The position numbers were made by a program, and so were the translations under genes. From UBA11612 sp965228575 (GTDB lineage Bacteria > Pseudomonadota > Alphaproteobacteria > Rhodospirillales > Rhodospirillaceae), in the NCBI GenBank assembly GCA_965228575.1, contig CBDDHW010000072.1, positions 1-64,000 on the forward strand: 64,000 bases of DNA. The letters are read 5' to 3'. The notes below the pieces were generated by a model. The model searched no databases, was not told where the DNA came from, and saw only the letters and a program-made list of their open reading frames with translations. Each line of letters begins with the position of its first letter. The first letter of the stretch is position 1. Below are positions 41,142-50,692 of this stretch, in pieces.

Positions 41142-42215
41142 TTACGCATCATGGCAATCAACGCCAACCGCATCCGAAACTGACGCAAAACCATCGCGAG
41201 AGAGTAAATCCGCGAGCTCACGTTTAATCCGATTGACGATAATCGGGCCTTCAAACACCAATGCCGTATACAATTGAATTAATGAGGCGCCAGAGCGAAT
41301 TTTTGTGTACGCATCAGAGCCGCTGCGAATACCTCCCACCCCTACCAACGGAATATTACCACTGGTGAGTTTGTATACGCGTCGCAACACCTGAGTGGAG
41401 GGCTCAAACAAGGGAGCACCGCTCAATCCCCCGGTCTCATTTTTTTTGTCAGATTCTAGAGAAGCCGGGCGTGCGAGAGTCGTATTAGAGATAACTAGGC
41501 CATCTAGTTTTTCATCTATTGCCACCCTGGCAATATCTTCAACATCCGAACTTTCCAGATCGGGCGATATTTTCAAAAGAATCGGTGGTCGATCCGTCTC
41601 AACAGACTCATCGCGAGCAGACCGGACCGCGCGCACAATCTCCAACAACGGGGTCATATTTTGAAGTGCGCGCAACCCCGGCGTATTGGGAGACGACACG
41701 TTGATCACAAGAAAATCAGCGATCGCCGCGAAGCCGCGCGCGAGAATTTTATAGTCGGAAGCCGCGTCGTCGGATGATTTATTTTTCCCGAGGTTTACCC
41801 CTACATATTTTTTGGATGTATCACGCGCTCTAAGCCGCGATGCCACCGCCTCTAATCCATCGTTATTAAATCCCATGCGATTTATGATCGCGTGGTCTGA
41901 ATTGAGCCTGAAGATGCGTGGACGTGGATTTCCTGGCTGTGGTTTGGGGGTTACGCCGCCAACCTCGACGAATCCAAAGCCGAGGGATAGAGCCTCATCA
42001 AAAACTTCGGCATTTTTGTCGAAGCCAGCGGCGAGACCAATCGGGTTCGAAAAAGCTCGGCCCCACACCCGGGTCCTCAAACTCTTCGGATCATCTATTG
42101 GCGGAAAAAGGGCGCGCGCGGCGCCGCACCTTAGCGCAAAAAGTGCCAATCTATGCGCTCTTTCGGCGTTGAGTCGGCGCAAAGCTGGCCCGATCAACCG
42201 ATAGGAATCAATCAT
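41142..42215 (-). CDS. pyrD: Dihydroorotate dehydrogenase, class 2 (quinone-dependent)
   Basis: PyrD oxidises dihydroorotate to orotate in pyrimidine synthesis and passes electrons to quinone at the membrane. The N-terminal amphipathic helices (SYRLIGPALRRLNAERAHRLAL) are typical of class 2. The FMN and catalytic motifs are NPIGLAAGFDKNAE, NVSSPNTPGLRALQN (with the catalytic Ser) and IPLVGVGGIRSGSDAYTKI. The start at 42215 gives a normal 357 residues. It lies upstream of the HAD hydrolase on the same strand. Confidence 0.95.
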   Translation of the reverse strand: MIDSYRLIGPALRRLNAERAHRLALFALRCGAARALFPPIDDPKSLRTRVWGRAFSNPIGLAAGFDKNAEVFDEALSLGFGFVEVGGVTPKPQPGNPRPRIFRLNSDHAIINRMGFNNDGLEAVASRLRARDTSKKYVGVNLGKNKSSDDAASDYKILARGFAAIADFLVINVSSPNTPGLRALQNMTPLLEIVRAVRSARDESVETDRPPILLKISPDLESSDVEDIARVAIDEKLDGLVISNTTLARPASLESDKKNETGGLSGAPLFEPSTQVLRRVYKLTSGNIPLVGVGGIRSGSDAYTKIRSGASLIQLYTALVFEGPIIVNRIKRELADLLSRDGFASVSDAVGVDCHDA

Positions 42216-42373
42216 GTATAATCCACAAGTATAGAAATCTGAAGGCGAATGACTTAGGCGCTGCTCCACCCTTTGGTGGTAAGCGCTTAATATCTAGGAC
42301 TTTTAACGCCAAACCTCTTCTTGTTGAAGCGATCAAAGGGTATATTGCCCGCCAGCGAGATTCAAATTTGTAG

Positions 42374-42823
42374 TTGCCACAAGTAGTTATAAATCACGTG
42401 CGTAGCGATCCAAAACTCTCAACCCGCGGATTAGCCCGACTCATCGAGCAAGTCGGGAAAGCGGCTTACAATCTTGGTTACACACCAGGCCTCAATCCCG
42501 CGCAGTGGGCGGCGATGCGTTATTTCGACGAAGCCACCGCGGAGCGCCGCACCGTAACGGGTTTTGCGCAGTTTCAAGGAACGACAAAAGGAACGGCCTC
42601 GCAAACCGTTGCTGCATTAGTTCGCAAAGAATTTTTGGAACGCGTGGGCGACAAGCAAGACCGACGTGTTCATCGCTTGGTCCTGACCGAGAAAGGGCAA
42701 GCCTTGCTCAAGAATGATCCCCTGCAGGAGTTGAGCCAAGCTTTAGAAGTTTTGTCGCAAGAAGAACGATGGGCTTTGGCCGAAAGCATGGAAAAGGTGC
42801 TTCGCCAGGTAATTCAACAATAG
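42374..42823 (+). CDS. MarR-family transcriptional regulator
   Basis: A 149-residue winged-helix protein with the MarR pattern: GLNPAQWAAMRYFDEAT, then TVTGFAQFQGTTKGTASQTVAALVRKEFLERVGDKQDRRVHRLVLTEKG as recognition helix and wing. The start is uncertain; TTG at 42374 is used, since no ATG gives a complete N terminus. The ligand and targets cannot be deduced. It converges with the receiver gene at 42826. Confidence 0.8.
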   Translation: MPQVVINHVRSDPKLSTRGLARLIEQVGKAAYNLGYTPGLNPAQWAAMRYFDEATAERRTVTGFAQFQGTTKGTASQTVAALVRKEFLERVGDKQDRRVHRLVLTEKGQALLKNDPLQELSQALEVLSQEERWALAESMEKVLRQVIQQ

Positions 42824-42825
42824 CG

Positions 42826-43215
42826 CTAAGACGCCTGCGCTGACTCCCCGGCCAACGCGGCATCAAGTGCGTTAAGCAATTCCTCTTTTTCAAAAGGTTT
42901 GTAGATAACCGTATTCGCCCCAAACGTTGCCGCGAGCGGCGCTGTGTAGGTCAGGGGTGCATTGGGCGCACCACCCGATATCACAACGACCGGTACATTA
43001 TTTTCCATCCCGCGAATTTCTTTCAGCAATGCGATTCCATCCATCTCCGGCATCCAAATATCGCTGACGATCGCGTCAAAGGTATTGTCCGATAGGCTTT
43101 TAAGCGCCTCCCTACCGGTCGTAGCGTCTTCGATTGTATGTCCGGCGGACTCTAGAATTTCGCGCACCGACATACTGACTTCAGGAGAATCCTCTACGAG
43201 CAGAATGTGGGCCAT
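42826..43215 (-). CDS. Response regulator, single receiver domain
   Basis: A 129-residue receiver with Glu8-Asp9, phospho-acceptor Asp52 (AIVSDIWMPEMDG), a Ser switch in VVVISGG and Lys in IYKPF. It starts 13 bases after the upstream sensor kinase, so it is the likely partner of that kinase and ends the two-gene operon. With no output domain it may act by protein contact or in a phosphorelay. Confidence 0.9.
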   Translation of the reverse strand: MAHILLVEDSPEVSMSVREILESAGHTIEDATTGREALKSLSDNTFDAIVSDIWMPEMDGIALLKEIRGMENNVPVVVISGGAPNAPLTYTAPLAATFGANTVIYKPFEKEELLNALDAALAGESAQAS

Positions 43216-43228
43216 GGATCACTCCAAG

Positions 43229-45124
43229 TTACGCGTCATCTGACGCTTCAGGTACGAGAGGAATATATACCATTGCGCTTGTTCCCTGATCAACTTCACT
43301 CTCTATTGTCAGGGTTCCGCCCCAGCCGGTCGCAATGCTGTAAGCCACTGACAATCCTAAACCTGTTCCTTTACCCGTCATCTTGGTTGTAAAGAAGGGT
43401 TCGAATATCCGCGATTGCGTGTAGGAATCGATACCGCACCCACTATCACTGACTTTCAGGACGACCCATACACCTGAGGAAAGTGCCAGCGCGGTCGCAT
43501 CTTGATCGCTTAGGTTTTCGCGCTGCAATGATACGGAAACGATCCCTTTGCCATCCATCGAGTCCGCTGCGTTCTTCACCAAATTGAGTACCACCTGAGA
43601 GACCTGGGTGGGATTTACCATCGCGCGGCTTTCCCCGACGTCAAGGTGGCGTTCTAAATCAACTCCCGGAGGCAAACTGGATTGCAGAAGATCTAAAGCG
43701 TCGTCGACCAGAGCCATAATCGGATATGCGGCCAATTGCGGCGCATCCCGTCGAGCAAACGTCAGTATTTGCCGTACGATATCGCGTGCTTTCTTTCCGC
43801 TAGACGAAATAACGTCAAAATACTTGCGGATTTTTCCCTTATCATCTTTCGCTAATCCTGCGCCCAACTCTGACAATGTCAGTATGGGTTGCAGCAAGTT
43901 GTTGATTTCGTGAGCAACGCCACCGGATAATTGTCCCAGCGCTTCCATTTTTTGCGTTTGAAGCAAGGCATCAGCCCGTTGCCGATCCACCGTAGTATCA
44001 CGCAGATTAAGGACAAATACGGTGGCGTCATGACCAGGATGATCTCTCACCGGCGCAACTTCGACCTGCGCGGCAAATGTTGACCCGTCCCGCCGCGCGC
44101 AGGTGAGTTCGAAGGCACCGCCTGAAGATGAATGCATGGATTTTTGAACCTGTTCCCACCCAGCTAAATCTTCCGGCGGGCACAAGGCGCCAAACCCATA
44201 CTCACTCAAAGACGACGTATTGTGGCGCGTCAAATTCTCGAATTCGGCATTTACGTAAAAAAATGACAAAACATCATTTTCAACCGTAACGACGGCGACA
44301 CCGATCGGCGAAGCGTCGAGCGCCTCGTAAAGAATCGTATTGCGGCGAAGTAAATTTTTGAGCTCTTGCTCGCGCTGCTTAACTTCGGTGACATCTTGGC
44401 AAGTTCCAAACGACGCATAGGGCTCGCCGTCCACATCAAACAATACGCGCCCGTCGAGACGCATCCATCGGACCGCGCCATCTTTGCGCGTAATTCTATA
44501 CTCCGCTGCGCGAAGTTGTTTTCCCTTAAGCTGGTCTTCCAAAATGCGGTCAAAAATGGGGCGATCATCGGGATAGACCAAATTCCGATAGTTGTCTCTG
44601 AAGTACGATTGAGGGCCCGGCGTTAGCCCATGAAGGACATACATATGAGGAGACCAGCGTGCGACGCGGGTATTCCAAAATAATTTGTATGTCCCCAGTT
44701 GAGCAATCCGGGTGGCTTCTTCTAACCGCGCCTCGCTCTCGCGGATGGCGAATTCGTCGGTTTTAGATCGCGTGATGTCTGCTGCGACGATAACTTGGAG
44801 GTGTTCGTTCGCCGTGAACCCTTGCATTGGAAACATGGACACGGCGTACCATGCATGGCCAAAGTAGTGCTCAAATCGATTGTTAATGAGATTTTGGCGC
44901 CGGGCCCGTTCAATGAACACTCCGAACGCGCCGCCGACCTGCTGACCGACAACCTCCGCCGCGACCCCGCCGAGTAGCGCCTCGGCAAGGGCATTTAGGC
45001 CAACAACTCTATCGGTGTGATCTATGATAATGGTTGCGACCGGCGTGCCATCAAGAAGTGCCTGCACACTGAGAGCGGACAGATCATGTGGTGTTGGAAT
45101 TTGCTTCGCCGCGTCGACGTTCAT
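43229..45124 (-). CDS. Cytoplasmic PAS-domain sensor histidine kinase
   Basis: A 631-residue kinase with three PAS-like regions (residues ~20-125, ~140-255 and ~270-390); the second has the PAS_3 pattern with a PAC motif, RMDGRVLFDVDGEPYASFGTCQDVTE-like. The dimerisation helix carries the phospho-His in LSGGVAHEINNLLQPI. The ATPase domain has NLVKNAADSM, DSGCGI, FFTTKMTGKGTGLGLSVAYSI. No membrane span is seen. The paired receiver gene follows. It resembles the 830-residue kinase at 46872 in its catalytic half. Confidence 0.9.
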   Translation of the reverse strand: MNVDAAKQIPTPHDLSALSVQALLDGTPVATIIIDHTDRVVGLNALAEALLGGVAAEVVGQQVGGAFGVFIERARRQNLINNRFEHYFGHAWYAVSMFPMQGFTANEHLQVIVAADITRSKTDEFAIRESEARLEEATRIAQLGTYKLFWNTRVARWSPHMYVLHGLTPGPQSYFRDNYRNLVYPDDRPIFDRILEDQLKGKQLRAAEYRITRKDGAVRWMRLDGRVLFDVDGEPYASFGTCQDVTEVKQREQELKNLLRRNTILYEALDASPIGVAVVTVENDVLSFFYVNAEFENLTRHNTSSLSEYGFGALCPPEDLAGWEQVQKSMHSSSGGAFELTCARRDGSTFAAQVEVAPVRDHPGHDATVFVLNLRDTTVDRQRADALLQTQKMEALGQLSGGVAHEINNLLQPILTLSELGAGLAKDDKGKIRKYFDVISSSGKKARDIVRQILTFARRDAPQLAAYPIMALVDDALDLLQSSLPPGVDLERHLDVGESRAMVNPTQVSQVVLNLVKNAADSMDGKGIVSVSLQRENLSDQDATALALSSGVWVVLKVSDSGCGIDSYTQSRIFEPFFTTKMTGKGTGLGLSVAYSIATGWGGTLTIESEVDQGTSAMVYIPLVPEASDDA

Positions 45125-45185
45125 GATCTCATTTAACTCACAAAGTTGACGTCAACGCCATTGTCGCCCGGCGTAGAGTATATCG

Positions 45186-45446
45186 CTATCGACTTAGGCG
45201 CACACGGAAGGGCTTCAACATACTTTTAACGTCGTCGCCTTGGGTGGAGTCTTTCTCCTGAGACTCAGGGAACAAAGGCTTGTCGTATTCAAGCTCGGAC
45301 TCATAAACAATGCTCTCCAAATAATCCGCAACGCCGACAAGTTCGGTAGTGCGCTTCTTATCCAAACTCGCGGCACGCCTCACGTCACCCGCCGCTTTTA
45401 TTATTAATTCAGCTGACTTTTTTTCGTCATCGTCCACGGCGTCCAT
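45186..45446 (-). CDS. Small protein of unknown function
   Basis: An 86-residue charged protein with two likely helices (DEKKSAELIIKAAGDVRRAASL and KKRTTELVGVADYLESIVYESEL) and a basic C terminus. I recognise no family. It stands alone between the glycerate kinase gene and the kinase operon on the same strand. Codon use is like its neighbours, so it is probably a real gene, but no ribosome site is obvious. Confidence 0.45.
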   Translation of the reverse strand: MDAVDDDEKKSAELIIKAAGDVRRAASLDKKRTTELVGVADYLESIVYESELEYDKPLFPESQEKDSTQGDDVKSMLKPFRVRLSR

Positions 45447-45560
45447 CCCCAGGTGTTTTCACCTCTCATTGATTACTGCGAACCCGACCCCTCGCCCTGC
45501 CTGAAGTGTATCACTTAAATCTGGGGGTCGACCAAAAAGTTACTGACCTTGTGGTGGGCT

Positions 45561-46859
45561 CTAATTGCTTGGCTCGCCAACATAGATTGCCCGGAAGTCA
45601 TTAACGTTGGTGAACGTCGGTCCCGGCTTGACGACATCGCCAAGCACTTCGAAAAACGCTGCCGAATTACTATTTTCAATATCCAGATTGGCGTTGCGGC
45701 CAGCGCGTTCCGCTTGCGCAAGGCTATTGGGGGCGACGATTGCTCCAGCGCCATCCGTAGTCCCATCCAACCCATCTGTGTCCGCGGCTAACGCCCAAAC
45801 ATTAGGTGGCGATCCAAGCTGCAGAGCGAGAGCCAAAGCAAACTCGGTATTCGGGCCTCCTTTTCCCGGACCGGTCACGCGCGTCGTGTACTCACCGCCC
45901 GATAGGATAACACAGGGCCGATCTACCGGCCCGTGGCCCTCGAGAATTGATCGAACAACTGCGGCATGTCGCTCTGCACCAAGCTTTGCGTCTCCAGAAC
46001 ATCTGTCCCCCAGATCGTGGACATTCAACCCCCATCGCTTCACTTCGCCGACAACCGCGTTTAGAGAGTTTCGAGCAGAGGCAACTATGTGGACCGGAGC
46101 CTCGAAGGGATAAAATTTCGGCGTCTCTGCACCCTCTGACATCAAGACCTTTTTTGTGCCGTGCGGAAGATCAATTTCGTATTTCTCGAGAATGCGAAGC
46201 GCATCGTCGCACGTTGTTGGATCAGGAACTGTCGGCCCCGATCCGATGGTTGCGGGGTCATCACCTACAACATCGGAAATAATCAGGCTTAAAATCCGCG
46301 CTGGCGCCACCATCTTTGCAAGGCGACCGCCCTTGACGGCAGACAAGTGCTTGCGCACGCAATTCAACTCATCGATCGAAGAGCCGCGCGCCATGAGCCC
46401 CGACACGATTTGGCGTTTGCCCGCGAGCTCAACGCCGCTCGCCGGCACCGCAAGCAAGGCCGACGCTCCGCCTGAAAGGAGGCAAAGGACGTGATCATTT
46501 TGGCCCGCCCGTTCAGCAATACTCATAATTTGGCGGGTTGCGCGAACGCCGCGCATATCTGTATGCGGATGACTTGCCTCGACGACATCAATGCGCTCGC
46601 AGTCGACGCGGTAGCCATCTGGAACGATGACCAGCCCCTCGGCGCCACTGGATAATTTCTGCTCTGTTTTCTGAGCCATCAGGGCCGCGGCCTTTCCCGC
46701 GCCTATGACCATCACTCGCGTGGAGGATATCGACTCTAGGTGCTGTTCAAACTGACGGCCTGGACGGCCTGCCTCGACGGCAACCTCGTACAAATGATTC
46801 AAAAACGTACGCGGGTCTGACTCTATCTCAGCGGTACGTAACGGCGCTCTTTCAGGCAC
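45561..46859 (-). CDS. Glycerate 2-kinase (MOFRL family)
   Basis: This enzyme phosphorylates glycerate at carbon 2 in glyoxylate, serine or tartrate catabolism. The N-terminal glycerate kinase domain has VMVIGAGKAAALMAQ, ASHPHTDMRG, LLSGGASALL and NCVRKHLSAVKGGRLA. The MOFRL C-terminal domain has ILSGGEYTTRVTGPGKGGPNTEFALALAL and LAADTDGLDGTTDGAGA. The 432-residue length fits GckA/TtuD. It begins 12 bases downstream of the 830-residue kinase gene, so the two may share a transcript. Confidence 0.93.
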   Translation of the reverse strand: MPERAPLRTAEIESDPRTFLNHLYEVAVEAGRPGRQFEQHLESISSTRVMVIGAGKAAALMAQKTEQKLSSGAEGLVIVPDGYRVDCERIDVVEASHPHTDMRGVRATRQIMSIAERAGQNDHVLCLLSGGASALLAVPASGVELAGKRQIVSGLMARGSSIDELNCVRKHLSAVKGGRLAKMVAPARILSLIISDVVGDDPATIGSGPTVPDPTTCDDALRILEKYEIDLPHGTKKVLMSEGAETPKFYPFEAPVHIVASARNSLNAVVGEVKRWGLNVHDLGDRCSGDAKLGAERHAAVVRSILEGHGPVDRPCVILSGGEYTTRVTGPGKGGPNTEFALALALQLGSPPNVWALAADTDGLDGTTDGAGAIVAPNSLAQAERAGRNANLDIENSNSAAFFEVLGDVVKPGPTFTNVNDFRAIYVGEPSN

Positions 46860-46871
46860 CAGCGCGAACCT

Positions 46872-49364
46872 TTACTGCGCTGCCTGTTGCTGTAGTTCGA
46901 GAATTGGGAGATAAACCGAGAAACAACTACCTACGCCTTCATTGCTATCTACGATCACAACCCCGTCCCAACTTTTGACCAGACCAGACACAACGGATAG
47001 GCCCAGGCCGGTCCCTTTCCCATGAGCCTTAGTAGTGAAGAACGGGTCAAATATCTTGGCGAGATGATCGTCGGACACGCCGGCGCCTTCATCTTGAACA
47101 TCGAGGCGGCAGTATCGGCCAGGCTTCAAGCCTAAGTTTTTACCAGTCTCAGATGACACGTTTTCTTCACGGGCGCGAAGAAAAATTCGCCCGCCTTTGG
47201 GCATAGACTCGCTCGCATTCGTAACGAGGTTGGTCAGCGCCTGAGCCAATCCCGTTCGATCCACAAACACAAAGACGTCGGCCGGAGTCTGGTCGACTAC
47301 AAAAGAAACGTTCGGCGCCAACATGCCTTCCACTAGATCTGCCGTCTGGGACATAATTTCGGGAATACTTACGTTCTCTTTTTTTGGTTGGCCCTGCCGA
47401 GCGTACGCCAACACATTTTTTACGATTAGTGTTGCGTGTTCAGATGCGCGAGAAATTCTTCCAAAATACGTTCGTAAATTAGCCGAAATACCAGGCGTTG
47501 TTTCTCCGACAGTGGAGTAGATCAAAATCGGTTGCATCAAATTATTGATTTCATGAGCCAAGCCGCCGGCCAAGCGCCCCAGCGCTTCGACTTTCCGGCG
47601 GTGCTCCTCTGTTTCGCGCTGCCGTACAACTTCACTGACGTCGTTGCCAGCACCCCTAAATCCGGTAAAACGCCCGTCCTGATCAAACCTGGGATTCCCG
47701 CTCACCCGCACCCACTGGGTATCTCCGGACACACCCTTAGCCGGAACAATCAAATTCCTGAATTTTTGTTTGTTGATGAGTGCTTTATGTAGTTTGTCGA
47801 TATCACCGCCGGACAAAGACGTATTTCTAAAATTAAATACCGACCGCCGCTTGCCGATAATATCGCCGAATTGATGCGCCCCTTCACCAGCGAAAAAGGT
47901 TAGTAGACCGTCGGTATCAGTTTCCCAAATGTATTCGCTTGAGCACTCCAATATATCTTGCAGTCTTGCCTCATCGTCTCGAATGGTGTCTTCGGCTTTG
48001 CGCAACGCCGTCACATCTTGGGCCACACCAAAAATGCGGGCGGGCGCCTGTTCGTCACCCTCAAACAACCGCCACGCATAACGCATATGGCGCACGTCGC
48101 CATTCGGCAATGCAATGCGATACACAACATGCCCAGACGGCACCGGGTCTTCATCGGCTGGCGCCCACGTACGCATGACTTTTTCTCGATCTTGAGGAAT
48201 CACTAATTCAAGGTACGCGGCGCGCGACGGTGTGAACGTCTTAGGATCAACACCGTGCGCAGCGTACATATCGGCCGACCATATAACGGCATTGGTGGCT
48301 AAATGGCGTTCAAAATAACAAATGCCGCCAAGCCGTTGAGATTCCGCGAGGTTACGTTCGCTTACGCGCAATTTATTTTGAGCGGCATGCTCTGCCTCGA
48401 TGCGCCGCACGAGCAAGAGCGTTAGGGCGAGAATGATAAAAACACCGACAGATGCGGATCCTGCAAGAAGGTAACTATCCTCCTTCCAAAATGCGAGAAC
48501 CTGATCCCAAGCGATGCTCACCGAAATCACGATTGGGTACTGCGCCGACTCACGATACGCGACAAGGTATTCTTTATTTTCAGCCTCTTCGGTCGAGCGA
48601 AAAACACCGCTGGAAGACTCAACGAGCCAATTCGCAAATAACGACTGATCTTCAAGCTTTGCGACCATTTCATCCGCTGGAGTAGGAAGACGAAATACCC
48701 GGGTTCCGTCGCGTTTATATAGCGTTACGGATCGATACGTTGTTGGGAGTAACCCAGCGTATAGCTCGGTGAAGGTATCCAGAGAGACCGTCACCATACT
48801 GAGCCCCAGGAATTTTCCGTTTTGATCGTGGACGGCCTTCGACAAAGGCATAAACATATCCGGCGTGATGCGAGACATCATAGGGTCGTCGATAAAGACC
48901 GCATCATCAGTCTCAATATTCCTTGAAATTTGGCGCTGGACACTGGCGAGATGTGAAAAGTTTTCGCTCAATGTGAAAGATCGGAGAACGCCGTTGACTT
49001 CACGGACGACAAGACCTTGCGCATAACCATCAGCGTCAAGATAAACAACCGAATGAACGAAGTCCCACGGTTCCGCGATTTCCATAAATCGATCGGTCAG
49101 ATCCTCGCGCGATCCTAAATTGGCGTCTTGCTTTACAATTTCGTCCGCGGTTCGATCGATTAAGAGTTCTATAGATTGGAATGTCGAGTTCGCGCTTGCG
49201 TCAAGCAGCTGAGCCAGCTGTTGTATTTCGCGCTCACTTGTTTCAACCGTAGTTTGGTATGCGTACCACACTTGGTACGCGGCCATGCCAAAGATAAGAG
49301 AGATCGCAAGGCCGGCGACGGCTAATGTTCGATAAACCAAGTTTGGGCGAGTTTTTGCGATCAT
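46872..49364 (-). CDS. Membrane sensor histidine kinase with periplasmic Cache-like domain
   Basis: The 830-residue protein has a membrane span near residues 14-33, a periplasmic region of ~260 residues that resembles a Cache sensor (DRFMEIAEPWDFVHSVVYLDADGYAQGLVV, DDPMMSRITPDMFMPLSKAV), and a second span (LLAGSASVGVFIILALTLLLV). Two PAS domains follow, then the phospho-His motif LAGGLAHEINNLMQPI and an ATPase domain with NLVTNASESM, DEGAGVSDDH and FFTTKAHGKGTGLGLSVVSGL. No receiver is adjacent; the one at 42826 is a candidate partner. The ligand is unknown. Confidence 0.9.
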   Translation of the reverse strand: MIAKTRPNLVYRTLAVAGLAISLIFGMAAYQVWYAYQTTVETSEREIQQLAQLLDASANSTFQSIELLIDRTADEIVKQDANLGSREDLTDRFMEIAEPWDFVHSVVYLDADGYAQGLVVREVNGVLRSFTLSENFSHLASVQRQISRNIETDDAVFIDDPMMSRITPDMFMPLSKAVHDQNGKFLGLSMVTVSLDTFTELYAGLLPTTYRSVTLYKRDGTRVFRLPTPADEMVAKLEDQSLFANWLVESSSGVFRSTEEAENKEYLVAYRESAQYPIVISVSIAWDQVLAFWKEDSYLLAGSASVGVFIILALTLLLVRRIEAEHAAQNKLRVSERNLAESQRLGGICYFERHLATNAVIWSADMYAAHGVDPKTFTPSRAAYLELVIPQDREKVMRTWAPADEDPVPSGHVVYRIALPNGDVRHMRYAWRLFEGDEQAPARIFGVAQDVTALRKAEDTIRDDEARLQDILECSSEYIWETDTDGLLTFFAGEGAHQFGDIIGKRRSVFNFRNTSLSGGDIDKLHKALINKQKFRNLIVPAKGVSGDTQWVRVSGNPRFDQDGRFTGFRGAGNDVSEVVRQRETEEHRRKVEALGRLAGGLAHEINNLMQPILIYSTVGETTPGISANLRTYFGRISRASEHATLIVKNVLAYARQGQPKKENVSIPEIMSQTADLVEGMLAPNVSFVVDQTPADVFVFVDRTGLAQALTNLVTNASESMPKGGRIFLRAREENVSSETGKNLGLKPGRYCRLDVQDEGAGVSDDHLAKIFDPFFTTKAHGKGTGLGLSVVSGLVKSWDGVVIVDSNEGVGSCFSVYLPILELQQQAAQ

Positions 49365-49608
49365 GTGACGTTCCGCTAAAATTAATCCTCGATCTTATAC
49401 GACGCGCATTTCCATCTCCACGCAGATCTAAGAACAGCGATCCGTAGGCAGGCGATTTCAGCCCCGAAGGCCGTGTCTCTCGCCGCCTAAGCAAGAATCC
49501 ACACAAATAGCGATATATCCCAATGACTTGTGAGAACTGGACCTCCGCACACAAGATTCCTAAACTCCACTCCCTATTTCAATCAGATAGCGTCGCGGGC
49601 GAGCCCAG

Positions 49609-49938
49609 ATGGAACTCAAAGAAGCTAAATTTAAAATTGGCCAGGTCGTGCGCCACCGGGTCTTTTCTTTTCGTGGGGTTATTTTTGATGTGGACCCTGA
49701 ATTCGCCAATACAGAAGAATGGTGGCTCTCAATTCCCGAAGATGTGCGCCCCAGCAAAGAACAGCCATTTTATCATTTATTGGCTGAAAACGCGCAGACG
49801 CATTATGTCGCTTATGTTTCTCAACAAAATCTTCTGGAAGACGAAACGGGCGAGCCAGTGCGGCACCCGGAAGTGGATGCGTATTTTGGTGAATTCAAAG
49901 GCAACCACTACGTCATGCGTCAATCATACGCGAATTGA
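49609..49938 (+). CDS. hspQ: Heat shock protein HspQ
   Basis: HspQ (YccV) binds hemimethylated DNA and acts as an adaptor for Lon in enteric bacteria. The 109-residue sequence shows KFKIGQVVRHRVFSFRGVIFDVDPEF, PFYHLLAE and YVAYVSQQNLL, as in the family. I see no clear heat-shock (sigma-32) promoter in the 244 bases upstream, a gap that otherwise holds nothing I recognise. Confidence 0.92.
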   Translation: MELKEAKFKIGQVVRHRVFSFRGVIFDVDPEFANTEEWWLSIPEDVRPSKEQPFYHLLAENAQTHYVAYVSQQNLLEDETGEPVRHPEVDAYFGEFKGNHYVMRQSYAN

Positions 49939-50087
49939 CGCCTATCCCTAGCCACATGACTGGAATAGAGGCATATCTATTGAAAAAGTACGACAACGGC
50001 TTAGGTTAGATGAGGTCGTATCAAAACGTGAACACGGCCAAACAGTATATGTGACAACTCTCTTTTCTGGAGATTTAAGGGGACAAA

Positions 50088-50567
50088 ATGACAATTCAAC
50101 AAGGCGACACATTGCCCGAAGGCACTTTCAAAATCATGACCGACCAAGGTCCAGCCGACATTGCGACGGATGAAATTTTTAAAGGCAAAAAAGTCGTCCT
50201 ATTTTCAGTTCCGGGCGCGTTCACTCCGACATGCTCGAACCAGCACCTACCAAGCTATTTGACAAACTTTGACGAAATCAAAGCGCAAGGTGTTGATACC
50301 ATTGCATGCATGGCCGTGAACGATGCCTTCGTTATGGGTGCATGGGGCAAAGATAAGGGCGTCGGTGATAAAATCATGATGCTTGCCGATGGAAATGGGG
50401 ACTATACGAAGAAGCTTGGTTTAGAGCTGGATGGCTCAGGATTTGGATTGGGAATGCGCGGCAAGCGGTTTTCCATGATCGTAAACGACGGCGTTGTCGA
50501 GAAGTTGGCTGTCGACGAAAGTGGTTATGATCTCACGAGCGCTGAGTCGACGTGTGGAATAGGCTAA
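50088..50567 (+). CDS. Peroxiredoxin, Prx5 type
   Basis: Prx5-type peroxiredoxins reduce hydrogen peroxide and organic peroxides. The peroxidatic Cys is in PGAFTPTCSNQHLPSY (about residue 49), and FVMGAWGKD, FGLGMRGKRFSMIV and a C-terminal Cys (STCGIG) are typical. The ATG at 50088 has AAGGGGAC upstream. The gene stands alone on the plus strand, followed by galE after 125 bases. Confidence 0.95.
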   Translation: MTIQQGDTLPEGTFKIMTDQGPADIATDEIFKGKKVVLFSVPGAFTPTCSNQHLPSYLTNFDEIKAQGVDTIACMAVNDAFVMGAWGKDKGVGDKIMMLADGNGDYTKKLGLELDGSGFGLGMRGKRFSMIVNDGVVEKLAVDESGYDLTSAESTCGIG

Positions 50568-50692
50568 AGGAATCTACACAACGAGAGTTGCGTTAACCGG
50601 TTCGAATATTTAATGGCGGCAAGATCTGCGGTTCGAAAATCAGTCCCGCTGATCTTGCAGGTGCCAGAGTCAAATTTTCCAAGGCTTAAGTA

